A stretch of DNA of 36,420 bases, from assembly GCF_013822155.1 (NCBI RefSeq), contig NZ_PNJW01000029.1, forward strand, positions 1 to 36,420, given 5' to 3'. The position numbers were made by a program, and so were the translations under genes. The DNA comes from Flavobacterium sp. (GTDB taxonomy: Bacteria; Bacteroidota; Bacteroidia; Flavobacteriales; Flavobacteriaceae). Below are positions 15,763 through 22,669 of the stretch, piece after piece (the first letter of the stretch is position 1; every line of letters starts with the position of its first letter). The notes below the pieces were generated by a model. It was given only the letters and a program-made list of their open reading frames with translations, did not search any database and had not been told where the DNA came from.

Positions 15763-16254
15763 TTAATCCAACTCGATTTTATCCAACAGCAGTTGAAAGG
15801 ATTCGTTCTTTTTGTTGCCAATTAAAAAGACAATTTCTTCGAATGAATCGCTTTTAAAATTGGGCAAATCTAACGTTCTACCTCTAAACGAAGGATATAA
15901 ATCGCTCAATTTAATTTCGATGGATTCCCAATTACCTGATGTTTTAAAAGTGGTGATGTACGAGTAATAGGAAGAGGTTTTGTCTTTAATTCGGAATTGG
16001 TATTCTTTTCCATCTCCTTTTAAACGAATGCGTACTTTACTGTCTTTGGTCACCTTAATTTTATCAAATTGGTAGCGAACAGAAGAAAATCCTCCGTTGT
16101 TTTCCAAGGAAACCGTTCCTGCAAAAACGCCATTCCCATCTGGATCAATCGAAAATTTTCCTTGGGATAATCCGCCCATGACGCCATCATCGATGATTCG
16201 CCAATCTTTTGGGGAGGAGTTTTTGTTGAAATCGTAAATGAGGGAAGTGTTCAT
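15763..16254 (-). CDS. CIA30 family protein (complex I intermediate-associated protein 30 domain)
   Basis: The product (163 residues from ATG 16254) matches the CIA30/NDUFAF1 family, a galactose-binding-like beta-sandwich: IYDFNKNSSPKDWRIIDDGVMGG at the start, FAGTVSLENNGGFSSVR, RIRLKGDGKEYQFR, and the end IVFLIGNKKNESFQLLLDKIEL. In mitochondria relatives help assemble complex I; in bacteria the role is undefined, though several occur near flavin or quinone enzymes. The frame extends 10 codons to another ATG at 16284, but those residues (a short hydrophobic stretch) are not a convincing signal peptide, so the shorter start is preferred. Confidence 0.85.
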   Translation of the reverse strand: MNTSLIYDFNKNSSPKDWRIIDDGVMGGLSQGKFSIDPDGNGVFAGTVSLENNGGFSSVRYQFDKIKVTKDSKVRIRLKGDGKEYQFRIKDKTSSYYSYITTFKTSGNWESIEIKLSDLYPSFRGRTLDLPNFKSDSFEEIVFLIGNKKNESFQLLLDKIELD

Positions 16255-16379
16255 TATTAATAAATAAGTAAAAATAAGATTCATAGCAAGACTTTTGATA
16301 AAGGTAAAAGTAATGTTTGAACGATTTGATTAATTAACAGCTCTTTATAATTTGTTGAATTTAAATTAAAAGTTAGATT

Positions 16380-16952
16380 TTAAACAGGAATACTTAGCCA
16401 ATTTTTTAAGATGGTTTTACCTTGTGGAGTAAGAATACTTTCCGGGTGAAACTGAACACCTCTAACGTCAAAATATTTATGTTTGACAGACATGATTTCA
16501 TTGTTTTCATCAACTGAGGTAACTTCTAAAACTTCCGGAATGTTATCTGGATTCACCACCCAAGAATGATATCTTCCTACTTGTATGCTTTTAGGTAAAC
16601 CATCGAAAAGCACATCCTCTTGAATAATAGTTATTTGAGAAGAAACGCCATGATGTACTTTATTTAAATTAAGTAAATTACCTCCAAATACTTCAGCAAT
16701 TGCTTGAAGTCCTAAACAAATGCCTAAAATACTTTTTTGAGGGGCATACTTTTTAATAACTTGATTTAATAATCCGGCATCCTTTGGCAAACCCGGACCG
16801 GGAGACAAAAGTATTTTCTGAAAAGGCTCTACTTCATAGAGTTCAAATTCATCGTTTCTAAAAACTGTTACTTCACAATTCAAATCTTCTAAATAATGAA
16901 CTAAATTATACGTAAAACTATCGTAATTGTCTATGACTAATACTTTTTTCAT
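16380..16952 (-). CDS. pabA: glutamine amidotransferase, anthranilate / aminodeoxychorismate synthase component II
   Basis: This is a class I glutamine amidotransferase of 190 residues that supplies ammonia from glutamine to chorismate for anthranilate (tryptophan) or aminodeoxychorismate (folate). The nucleophile is Cys79 in GICLGLQ, with His168 and Glu170 in the HPES motif; VIDNYDSFTYNL at the start and LLSPGPGLP are diagnostic for TrpG/PabA. No trpE, pabB or other trp gene is in the window, and the gene is bounded by spacers of about 95-100 bases, so it is encoded alone. That makes PabA, or an amphibolic subunit, more likely than an operonic TrpG, but sequence reading alone does not settle it. 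Confidence 0.92.
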   Translation of the reverse strand: MKKVLVIDNYDSFTYNLVHYLEDLNCEVTVFRNDEFELYEVEPFQKILLSPGPGLPKDAGLLNQVIKKYAPQKSILGICLGLQAIAEVFGGNLLNLNKVHHGVSSQITIIQEDVLFDGLPKSIQVGRYHSWVVNPDNIPEVLEVTSVDENNEIMSVKHKYFDVRGVQFHPESILTPQGKTILKNWLSIPV

Positions 16953-17000
16953 TTGGTTGGTTAAGAAAGGTAAAAATACAAAGTTTTATCATTAAGATAT

Positions 17001-17027
17001 AAAAAAACCTGACACTTTCGTATCAGG
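17001..17027 (-). terminator. rho-independent terminator of the marR-nitroreductase-yceI operon
   Basis: On the minus strand CCTGATAC and GTGTCAGG form a stem (one A-C mismatch) with loop GAAA, followed by seven T (complement of 17001-17007). It lies 27 bases beyond the yceI stop. Confidence 0.8.
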
Positions 17028-17053
17028 CTAGTAGCAATTTTTCCCACTATTTA

Positions 17054-17623
17054 TTAGTAAACTAAATTTACATTTAATTCAAATTCGTCATCAATAGTTT
17101 TATCTCCTAAATTATCAAAGAAACTTCCTGAACCATATTTAATGTCATATTTTGTTCTGTTGATTTTGAAAGATGTTCTGGCAGTTCCATCTCCTAAAGC
17201 TAAATCAAAAGTTACAGGAACTGTGATTCCTTTAATGGTTAAATCTGCAGTCACAGTATAAATATCACTTCCTTTAGAACCTATTTTTTTAAATTCTAAT
17301 GTTGATGTTGCATATTTCTCTACTCCGAAAAAGTCTCCAGATTTTAAATGACCTTCTAATTTTTCTTTCCCTTTACCTGCCTCTAAATCAGAAACAGCGA
17401 TTGAAGTCATATTTACTTCAAATGAACCTCCCTTTAATTTTTTCCCTTCGAAAACTAAGGTTCCAGATCCAAAATTAATAGTTCCATCATGTTGACCGGT
17501 TACTTTTTTACCAACCCATTTGATAGAGCTTTTTTCAACATTAATTTTTTTGTTTTGAGCTGTTGCTGATAATGCTCCTAAGGCAACAACAAGTGCTAAA
17601 GCGATTGTTTTAAAATTTTTCAT
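17054..17623 (-). CDS. YceI family periplasmic lipocalin-like protein
   Basis: The 189-residue protein has a signal peptide (MKNFKTIALALVVALGALSA, cut near TAQ) and the YceI fold, an extended lipocalin-like barrel that binds isoprenoid lipids such as quinone precursors. Visible family features include SSIKWVGKKVTGQHDGTI, GGSFEVNMTSI, HLKSGDFFGVEKYATSTLEF, DLTIKGITVPVTFDL and the end TIDDEFELNVNLVY. It is third in an operon with a MarR regulator and a nitroreductase (25-base gap), a combination that suggests a response to quinones or electrophiles, and is followed by a terminator. Confidence 0.95.
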   Translation of the reverse strand: MKNFKTIALALVVALGALSATAQNKKINVEKSSIKWVGKKVTGQHDGTINFGSGTLVFEGKKLKGGSFEVNMTSIAVSDLEAGKGKEKLEGHLKSGDFFGVEKYATSTLEFKKIGSKGSDIYTVTADLTIKGITVPVTFDLALGDGTARTSFKINRTKYDIKYGSGSFFDNLGDKTIDDEFELNVNLVY

Positions 17624-17648
17624 TGTTTTTCTTGTTTTTAATTATTGA

Positions 17649-18281
17649 TTATAAATTGATAAATAGTTCACTTTTTGGTTTACGCACTTTAGCGTAATGT
17701 TGGGTTAAATCTTCGTTATGTCTATATCCGATGGTGGCAATTAAAGAAGCATTTAAACCTAATTCTTTTAATCCCATTATTTCGTTTACCGCTTCCGGTT
17801 CAAAACCTTCCATAGGAGTTACATCAATTTTAAGTTCTGCCGCAGCATTCATAAGATTTGCTAAAGCTAAATAAGTTTGCTTTGAAGTCCAAACATCTCT
17901 TTTTTCAACAGATAAAGCATTGATTTTCATTTTCATAAAATCGGCATATCCTTTCACACTTTCTTTTTCAATTCCTCTTGTTTCTGCTAAATTATTTATG
18001 TAGGCATCAATTTCGGAATCACCAAAATTAACGATATTAGCAAAAACGATTACATGTGAGGCATCCACAATTTGAGATTGTCCCCAAGCTGCCGGTTGCA
18101 GTTTTGCTCTTAATTCTGCATTTTCGATGATAAATATTTTATAGGGTTGTAAACCATAAGAAGAGCTGCTTAATTGAATAGCTTCTTTTAGAGTTTCTAA
18201 ATCTGATGCAGCTATTTTTTTACTTGCATCGAATTTTTTTGTGGCATAACGCCATTTTTGATCATTTATAAAATTGGACAT
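17649..18281 (-). CDS. NAD(P)H-dependent nitroreductase family oxidoreductase
   Basis: This 210-residue flavoprotein of the nitroreductase family (NfsB/NfnB-like) reduces nitro compounds or quinones with NAD(P)H. It has the N-terminal RYATKKFD, the FMN-binding QLSSSSYGLQPYKIFII, the WTSKQTYLALANLMNAA dimer helix, the TPMEGFEPEAVNEI substrate/FMN loop and the C-terminal SLIATIGYRH. Length and motif order are normal. It lies 10 bases after the marR stop and 25 bases before yceI, so the three genes are co-transcribed and probably induced when MarR releases DNA. Confidence 0.95.
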   Translation of the reverse strand: MSNFINDQKWRYATKKFDASKKIAASDLETLKEAIQLSSSSYGLQPYKIFIIENAELRAKLQPAAWGQSQIVDASHVIVFANIVNFGDSEIDAYINNLAETRGIEKESVKGYADFMKMKINALSVEKRDVWTSKQTYLALANLMNAAAELKIDVTPMEGFEPEAVNEIMGLKELGLNASLIATIGYRHNEDLTQHYAKVRKPKSELFINL

Positions 18282-18291
18282 AGTTTGATAA

Positions 18292-18747
18292 TTAAATTGT
18301 TCTGTATTTTTCTAATAATTCGTTTAAATTTTCTAATTCTTGTTTCGTGAGATTATTGGCAAATAATAATTCATGTGCTTCAATTTTAGGGTCTAATTCG
18401 GTTAAAAGTTGTAATCCTCTTTCAGTGATAGTTATTTCCATTTTTCGTCTGTTTTGCTCACAAACGACTCGATTCACTAGACCTTTTAATAATAATTTAT
18501 CGACAAGCCTTGTCGTATTACTGGTTTTTGCAATCATTCGTTCTTGAATGACACACATATTTGCGGGTTTCCCTTTTTGACCGCGTAGAATCCGTAATAC
18601 ATTAAATTGTTCTACCGATAAATCAAAAGTTCTTAAAATCTCATTAAATGCATCCGCAACAATGTTTTGGGTGAACATAATGTTTAAAACTGTTCGCTTT
18701 TCATTGCTAATGACAGAATTTGATTTTATGATTTCTTCTATTTTCAT
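18292..18747 (-). CDS. MarR family transcriptional regulator
   Basis: The 151-residue protein is a MarR-type winged-helix repressor. It has the helix pair LRTFDLSVEQFNVLRIL, the recognition region MCVIQERMIAKTSNTTRLVDKLLLKGLV, the wing NRVVCEQNRRKMEITITERG and the C-terminal dimer helices (LLEKYRTI). MarR proteins bind short palindromes as dimers and let go when a ligand binds or a Cys is oxidised; Cys68 (in NMCVIQ) and Cys95 are possible sensors. Three palindromes with TTTGTA/TACAAA arms lie directly upstream (18747-18806), the first overlapping the start codon, so it very probably represses its own operon. Confidence 0.95.
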   Translation of the reverse strand: MKIEEIIKSNSVISNEKRTVLNIMFTQNIVADAFNEILRTFDLSVEQFNVLRILRGQKGKPANMCVIQERMIAKTSNTTRLVDKLLLKGLVNRVVCEQNRRKMEITITERGLQLLTELDPKIEAHELLFANNLTKQELENLNELLEKYRTI

Positions 18748-18806
18748 TTGTATTTACAAAATTTGTATGTACAAATGTATGGTATTTTTTAATTGTATAT
18801 ACAAAT
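18747..18806. promoter_or_regulatory. triple palindromic operator upstream of marR
   Basis: Three inverted repeats share TTGTA/TACAA arms: TTTGTA-TT-TACAAA (18747-18760), ATTTGTA-TG-TACAAAT (18761-18776) and TTGTATATACAA (18793-18804, with AAT..ATG flanks). The first two abut and are centred 15 bases apart. This is the size and symmetry of MarR sites. The cluster lies between marR (minus) and the TlpA-like gene (plus), so both could be controlled. Confidence 0.8.
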
Positions 18807-18879
18807 GTCTATTAAATTTTTGTTAAAGATTTTTAGAAGGAGTGTGTAAGGTTTAATTTTATGGGATAATAATTGATTT

Positions 18880-19416
18880 ATGCATCATTACAAACAAACC
18901 ATTTTGTTGATTATGGTTCTATTTTTTTTCTGTTTTATTGGTTTTTCGCAAAATGAAAATAGGTCAAAACCATTAAAAGTATATGAAAAAGATGGAATTA
19001 AATTGAAGTCATACAATTATGACGGATTAGAGTCTTATTTAAATCAAAAGAATGATACGTTGTATGTAATCAACTTTTGGGCAACTTGGTGTGTTCCATG
19101 TGTAAAAGAGATGCCTTATTTTGAAGCACTAAATCAAAAATACAAAGCAGGAAAATTCAAAATGATTTTAGTGAGTTTAGATTTTCCTAAAATGGTCGAA
19201 AGTCGAGTAATTCCATTTATTCAAAATAAAAAAATACAAGCTGAAGTTGTATTATTAGATGACCCGGATGCCAACAGTTGGATTGAAAAAGTTGCAAAAG
19301 AATGGACCGGTGCAATTCCGGCCACTATCATATACAGAAAAGAAAAGCGTAAGTTTTATGAACAATCGTTTACAGAACAAGAATTAGAATCAGAAATAAA
19401 ATCATTTATTAACTAA
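18880..19416 (+). CDS. TlpA-like thioredoxin family protein
   Basis: This 178-residue exported or membrane-tethered protein has an N-terminal hydrophobic segment (about 7-22, cut possibly at GFSQ) and a thioredoxin fold with the active site WATWCVPC (Cys71-Cys74), the TlpA/ResA signature, plus the later cis-Pro region GAIPATIIYRK. Such proteins reduce periplasmic disulfides, often for cytochrome maturation. It overlaps no other gene and is followed 10 bases later by a second thioredoxin-fold protein, so the two are co-transcribed. It is divergent from marR across the operator cluster. The substrate is unknown. Confidence 0.92.
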   Translation: MHHYKQTILLIMVLFFFCFIGFSQNENRSKPLKVYEKDGIKLKSYNYDGLESYLNQKNDTLYVINFWATWCVPCVKEMPYFEALNQKYKAGKFKMILVSLDFPKMVESRVIPFIQNKKIQAEVVLLDDPDANSWIEKVAKEWTGAIPATIIYRKEKRKFYEQSFTEQELESEIKSFIN

Positions 19417-19426
19417 AATTATAACT

Positions 19427-20035
19427 ATGAAAAAATTAAAAATTGTCTTATTAGTGATTGTAGCCGGTTTGGTAACGGCTTTTACTAAAAGTAATCCAGA
19501 TGGCTATGAAATTGGTTCTATTGCCACCGATTTTTCCCTCAAAAATGTTGATAATAAAAAAGTATCTCTAAAAGATTATAAAGATGCCAAAGGTTTTATA
19601 GTAATTTTCACTTGTAATCATTGTCCGTATGCTGTTGCGTATGAGGATAGAATTATCGAATTAGACAAAAAATACAAGAAATTAGGTTATCCGGTAATTG
19701 CCATCAATCCAAATAATCCTGAAATTCAAAAAGATGATAGTTTTGATAAAATGAAAGTCCGTGCCAAAGAAAAAGGATTCACTTTTCCTTATTTGTTTGA
19801 CGATGGGCAAAAAATCTATCCACAATATGGAGCAACAAAAACACCCCATGTTTATGTTTTGCAAAAAACGAACAGAGGAAATGTGGTGCAATATATCGGA
19901 GCAATAGATGATAATCATTCAGACGAAACGGCTGTAAAAGCAAAATATGTAGAAAATGCTGTTGACGAATTGTTGTCAGGAAAAGCCGTTACCACAAAAA
20001 CAACTAAAGCAATCGGATGTTCAATTAAAGCTTAG
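19427..20035 (+). CDS. exported redoxin / thioredoxin-fold protein (AhpC-TSA-like)
   Basis: The 202-residue protein has a signal-like N-terminus (MKKLKIVLLVIVAGLVTAFT) and a redoxin fold: IGSIATDFSLKNVDNKKVSLKDY, then the active site FTCNHCPYA with Cys63 and Cys66 (CxxC), the IAINPNNP and FPYLFDDGQKIYPQYGATKTPHVYVL segments and a YIGAIDDN end. CNHC followed by PY is typical of a group of thioredoxin-family proteins annotated in Bacteroidota next to TlpA. A third Cys lies near the C-terminus (AIGCSIKA). It is probably periplasmic and works with the upstream TlpA-like protein. The precise substrate is unknown. Confidence 0.92.
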   Translation: MKKLKIVLLVIVAGLVTAFTKSNPDGYEIGSIATDFSLKNVDNKKVSLKDYKDAKGFIVIFTCNHCPYAVAYEDRIIELDKKYKKLGYPVIAINPNNPEIQKDDSFDKMKVRAKEKGFTFPYLFDDGQKIYPQYGATKTPHVYVLQKTNRGNVVQYIGAIDDNHSDETAVKAKYVENAVDELLSGKAVTTKTTKAIGCSIKA

Positions 20036-20102
20036 GAAGTAGCGGAACATCTAAGTGACTGAGTTTTTTCTCAGCAACTCAATAACTCAGAAATTTAAAG
20101 AA

Positions 20103-20417
20103 ATGGACTTACAACAAGAACAATGGTGGGCAGAGGCTCAAAAAGATGAAAACGCAGTTTTCTTAGATGTTAGAACTCCCGAAGAATTTGAACGTGGAAT
20201 CATTCCCAATGCAATCAATATAGATATTTATAAAGGGCAAGGATTCATATATCTGCTCGATGAATTAGATAAAGCTAAAAGTTATTATGTGTATTGCCAT
20301 GCGGGAAGTAGAAGTGCCAAAGCTTGTGAAATAATGCAACAAATGGGTTTTGAGAAAACGTTTAATTTAGTTTGTGGAATATCAAATTGGAAAGGACCCA
20401 TTGTAGAACCAAACTAA
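20103..20417 (+). CDS. single-domain rhodanese-like protein
   Basis: From ATG 20103 the product is 104 residues, one rhodanese domain. It has AVFLDVRTPEEFERGIIPNAINIDI and the active loop YCHAGSRSAKA with Cys65 as the persulfide-carrying residue, followed by LVCGISNWKG. Single-domain rhodaneses carry sulfur in thiosulfate and persulfide metabolism. The frame extends upstream to a GTG at 20055, but the 16 extra residues resemble no family member and ATG 20103 gives the normal N-terminus. The next gene encodes a DUF2892 membrane protein, and these two are the halves of E. coli YgaP. No signal peptide, so it is cytoplasmic. Confidence 0.93.
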   Translation: MDLQQEQWWAEAQKDENAVFLDVRTPEEFERGIIPNAINIDIYKGQGFIYLLDELDKAKSYYVYCHAGSRSAKACEIMQQMGFEKTFNLVCGISNWKGPIVEPN

Positions 20418-20487
20418 ATTCGATTATTAATGGATTAAAACTTTTTTTTTCATAATTTTAACCTACAAAAAACCAAAACTTTTTATT

Positions 20488-20703
20488 ATGAAAAAAAATG
20501 TAGGCAATACAGACCGTTTTGTTAGAGTCATCATAGGAATTATACTTTTAATTGTATTTATGTCGGGTTTTATTGAAAACGATATGATCAAATGGATAGT
20601 TTTAGGTGTCAGTTCAATTTTAATTGTTACCGCTTTTGCAACATTTTGCCCCCTTTATGCAGTCTTGGGCAAAAGCACCTGTGAAGTGAAGAAAAAAAAA
20701 TAA
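20488..20703 (+). CDS. DUF2892 (YgaP-like membrane domain) protein
   Basis: This 71-residue protein has the DUF2892 layout: a short N-terminus (KKNVGNTDRFVRVIIGI), a first membrane helix (about 14-28), a second (about 34-52), and the conserved TFCPLYAVLGKSTCEV end with Cys58 and Cys68. In E. coli the same domain is fused behind a rhodanese domain (YgaP, an inner-membrane sulfurtransferase). Here it is a separate gene 70 bases after a rhodanese gene, so it may recruit that enzyme to the membrane. It is followed by a terminator. Confidence 0.9.
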   Translation: MKKNVGNTDRFVRVIIGIILLIVFMSGFIENDMIKWIVLGVSSILIVTAFATFCPLYAVLGKSTCEVKKKK

Positions 20704-20726
20704 CCCCTATTTAAAAATTTCAAATG

Positions 20727-20752
20727 AAACCACGTTACAGCGTGGTTTTTTT
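20727..20752 (+). terminator. rho-independent terminator after the DUF2892 gene
   Basis: AAACCACG and CGTGGTTT form a perfect 8-base-pair stem with a 6-base loop (TTACAG), ending in seven T (20746-20752). It closes the TlpA-redoxin-rhodanese-DUF2892 block. Confidence 0.88.
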
Positions 20753-20817
20753 GAATCAATCATTCTATAAAAATCAAAACGATTTCCTACATTAGCATTT
20801 CGTTAAAAAGCAATAAT

Positions 20818-21675
20818 ATGATTACTAAAGTTCAATTTCAAAAGGAATTAGAATTAATAATAAAAAATGGAATTAGAGAAGATATTGGAGAAGGAGACCA
20901 TAGTTCGCTGGCTTGTATCCCTAAATCTGCACTAGGAAAAGCAAAATTATTAGTTAAAGACAGTGGAATAATAGCCGGAGTAGAATTTGCTAAAATGATT
21001 TTTAATAAGGTTGACTCAAATTTAAAAATTGAAACGTTTATTCCTGATGGTAGTTTGGTTAAATATGGAGATGTTGTTTTTCATGTTTCCGGTAGTTCAC
21101 AATCAATTTTGAAAGCCGAACGTTTAGTATTAAATTCAATGCAACGAATGAGTGCTATTGCAACCAAAACAAAGAAATATGTTGATTTATTAGATGGAAC
21201 AGCTACAAAAATATTAGATACCCGAAAAACAACTCCCGGATTTCGAGCCGCTGAAAAATGGGCTGTCAAAATTGGAGGAGGCGAAAACCATCGTTTTGCT
21301 CTTTATGATATGATTATGCTGAAAGATAATCACAACGATTTTGCCGGTGGAATTTCATTGGCTATTCAAAAAACGAAAGATTATCTAATACAAAATGAGT
21401 TAGACTTAAAAATTATTGTGGAAGCAAGAAACCTCAAGGAAGTAGAAGAAATTCTCAGTAGTGGAGATGTTTATAGAATATTACTTGATAATTTTGATTT
21501 TGAAACCACTAAAAAAGCAGTAGAAATAATTGGAAATAAATGCTTAACCGAAAGTTCAGGAAACATCAATGAAACAACCATTCGGCAATATGCAGCTTGT
21601 GGCGTGAATTATATTTCTTCAGGAGCATTGACCCATTCTGTGTATAACATGGATTTAAGTTTAAAAGCTTTTTAA
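20818..21675 (+). CDS. nadC: nicotinate-nucleotide pyrophosphorylase (quinolinate phosphoribosyltransferase)
   Basis: This 285-residue enzyme makes nicotinate mononucleotide from quinolinate and PRPP in de novo NAD synthesis. All key parts are visible: the N-terminal REDIGEGDHSS, ERLVLN (101-106), the LDTRKTTPGFR phosphate-binding loop (133-143), GGGENHR (153-159), KDNH (169-172), the EARNLKEVEEIL strand, DNFD, and the C-terminal ESSGNINETTIRQYAACGVNYISSGALTHS. Length is normal and nadA/nadB are not in the window. The cytosolic protein forms a dimer. The gene opens a run with yihY and priA (26-base gap to yihY). Confidence 0.97.
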   Translation: MITKVQFQKELELIIKNGIREDIGEGDHSSLACIPKSALGKAKLLVKDSGIIAGVEFAKMIFNKVDSNLKIETFIPDGSLVKYGDVVFHVSGSSQSILKAERLVLNSMQRMSAIATKTKKYVDLLDGTATKILDTRKTTPGFRAAEKWAVKIGGGENHRFALYDMIMLKDNHNDFAGGISLAIQKTKDYLIQNELDLKIIVEARNLKEVEEILSSGDVYRILLDNFDFETTKKAVEIIGNKCLTESSGNINETTIRQYAACGVNYISSGALTHSVYNMDLSLKAF

Positions 21676-21701
21676 TAAAACTCGAAACTTGAAACAATAA
21701 A

Positions 21702-22628
21702 ATGTCATTAGAGATAGAAGAAAAAATAGATAAAATACCAATAGTCAAACACGTAGTTCGATTAATGAAAAGAATCAAACTTCCTTGGTTAGAAGGTTTG
21801 TCGTTTTATGATTTGATGGAATTATATATTATTGGAATTGTTGAAGGGGCTTTTTCTTATCGGGCCGGAGCAATTGCTTTTAGTTTTTTCATGGCCTTAT
21901 TTCCGTTTGCATTGTTCATCTTGAACTTGATTCCCTATATTCCTATCGAAGGATTTCAGGATGATTTTCTCAAATTTGTAGAAGATGGAGTGCCACCCAA
22001 TACGTTTGAAGCAATCAAAACAATTATCGATGATATCCTAAATAACAGTTACCAAGGTTTATTGTCTTCCGGATTTATTTTGTCAATTTTTTTAATGACC
22101 AATGGAATAAATGCCGTTTTAGGCGGATTTGAAACTTCCTATCATATTACCATAAACCGAAGTTTCATCAGACAATATATTATTGCACTCGGAATGTCAC
22201 TTTTATTTTCATTCATATTAATAATTACTATTGTAGCCATTTTAATTTCAGAAATTATTATTCAAAAAATACATTTACATAAAATCATCAATACAGATAT
22301 TACATTTGTCGAAATGATTCGGTTTGGATTTGTTGTTTTAATGATTTTAACAACAACCTCGTTACTTTTTAAATTTGGCACCAAACAAATATCAAAAGTT
22401 TCATTTATAAGCATTGGTTCGGTTTTTACAACACTTTTAATTTTACTTTCATCCTATGTTTTTGGAATTTATGTAGTCAAGTTTGCCAAATATAATGAAC
22501 TCTATGGTTCTATTGGAACCTTGTTAATCCTGATGTTTTACATTTGGATTAACTGCATGATTTTATTACTCGGATTTGAACTAAATGCGACCATTAATAA
22601 ATTAAAGAGAAAAAATCTTTTTGATTAA
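21702..22628 (+). CDS. YihY/BrkB family membrane protein
   Basis: The 308-residue protein belongs to the YihY/BrkB family. It has an amphipathic N-terminus, then about six membrane helices starting with AGAIAFSFFMALFPFALFILNLIPYIP, a TNGINAVLGGFETSYH loop, helices FIRQYIIALGMSLLFSFILI and IRFGFVVLMILTTTSLLF, and the final LLILMFYIWINCMILLLGFELNATI with the conserved Leu-Gly-Phe-Glu end. Family members have been described as a putative ribonuclease BN (a disproved label) or as envelope proteins in virulence; the function is unknown. The upstream 26 bases carry a short GAAAC-containing fragment related to the heptamer repeat at 8193. Confidence 0.92.
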   Translation: MSLEIEEKIDKIPIVKHVVRLMKRIKLPWLEGLSFYDLMELYIIGIVEGAFSYRAGAIAFSFFMALFPFALFILNLIPYIPIEGFQDDFLKFVEDGVPPNTFEAIKTIIDDILNNSYQGLLSSGFILSIFLMTNGINAVLGGFETSYHITINRSFIRQYIIALGMSLLFSFILIITIVAILISEIIIQKIHLHKIINTDITFVEMIRFGFVVLMILTTTSLLFKFGTKQISKVSFISIGSVFTTLLILLSSYVFGIYVVKFAKYNELYGSIGTLLILMFYIWINCMILLLGFELNATINKLKRKNLFD

Positions 22629-22669
22629 AACAGAATTTTTCCGCTACTAATTTTTGCAATTAAACAATT

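Noticed and set aside
16380..16952. Tryptophan operon member (trpG)
   Set aside because: No trpE, trpD or other trp gene lies nearby and the gene is isolated, so a pabA or dual-use role is more likely.
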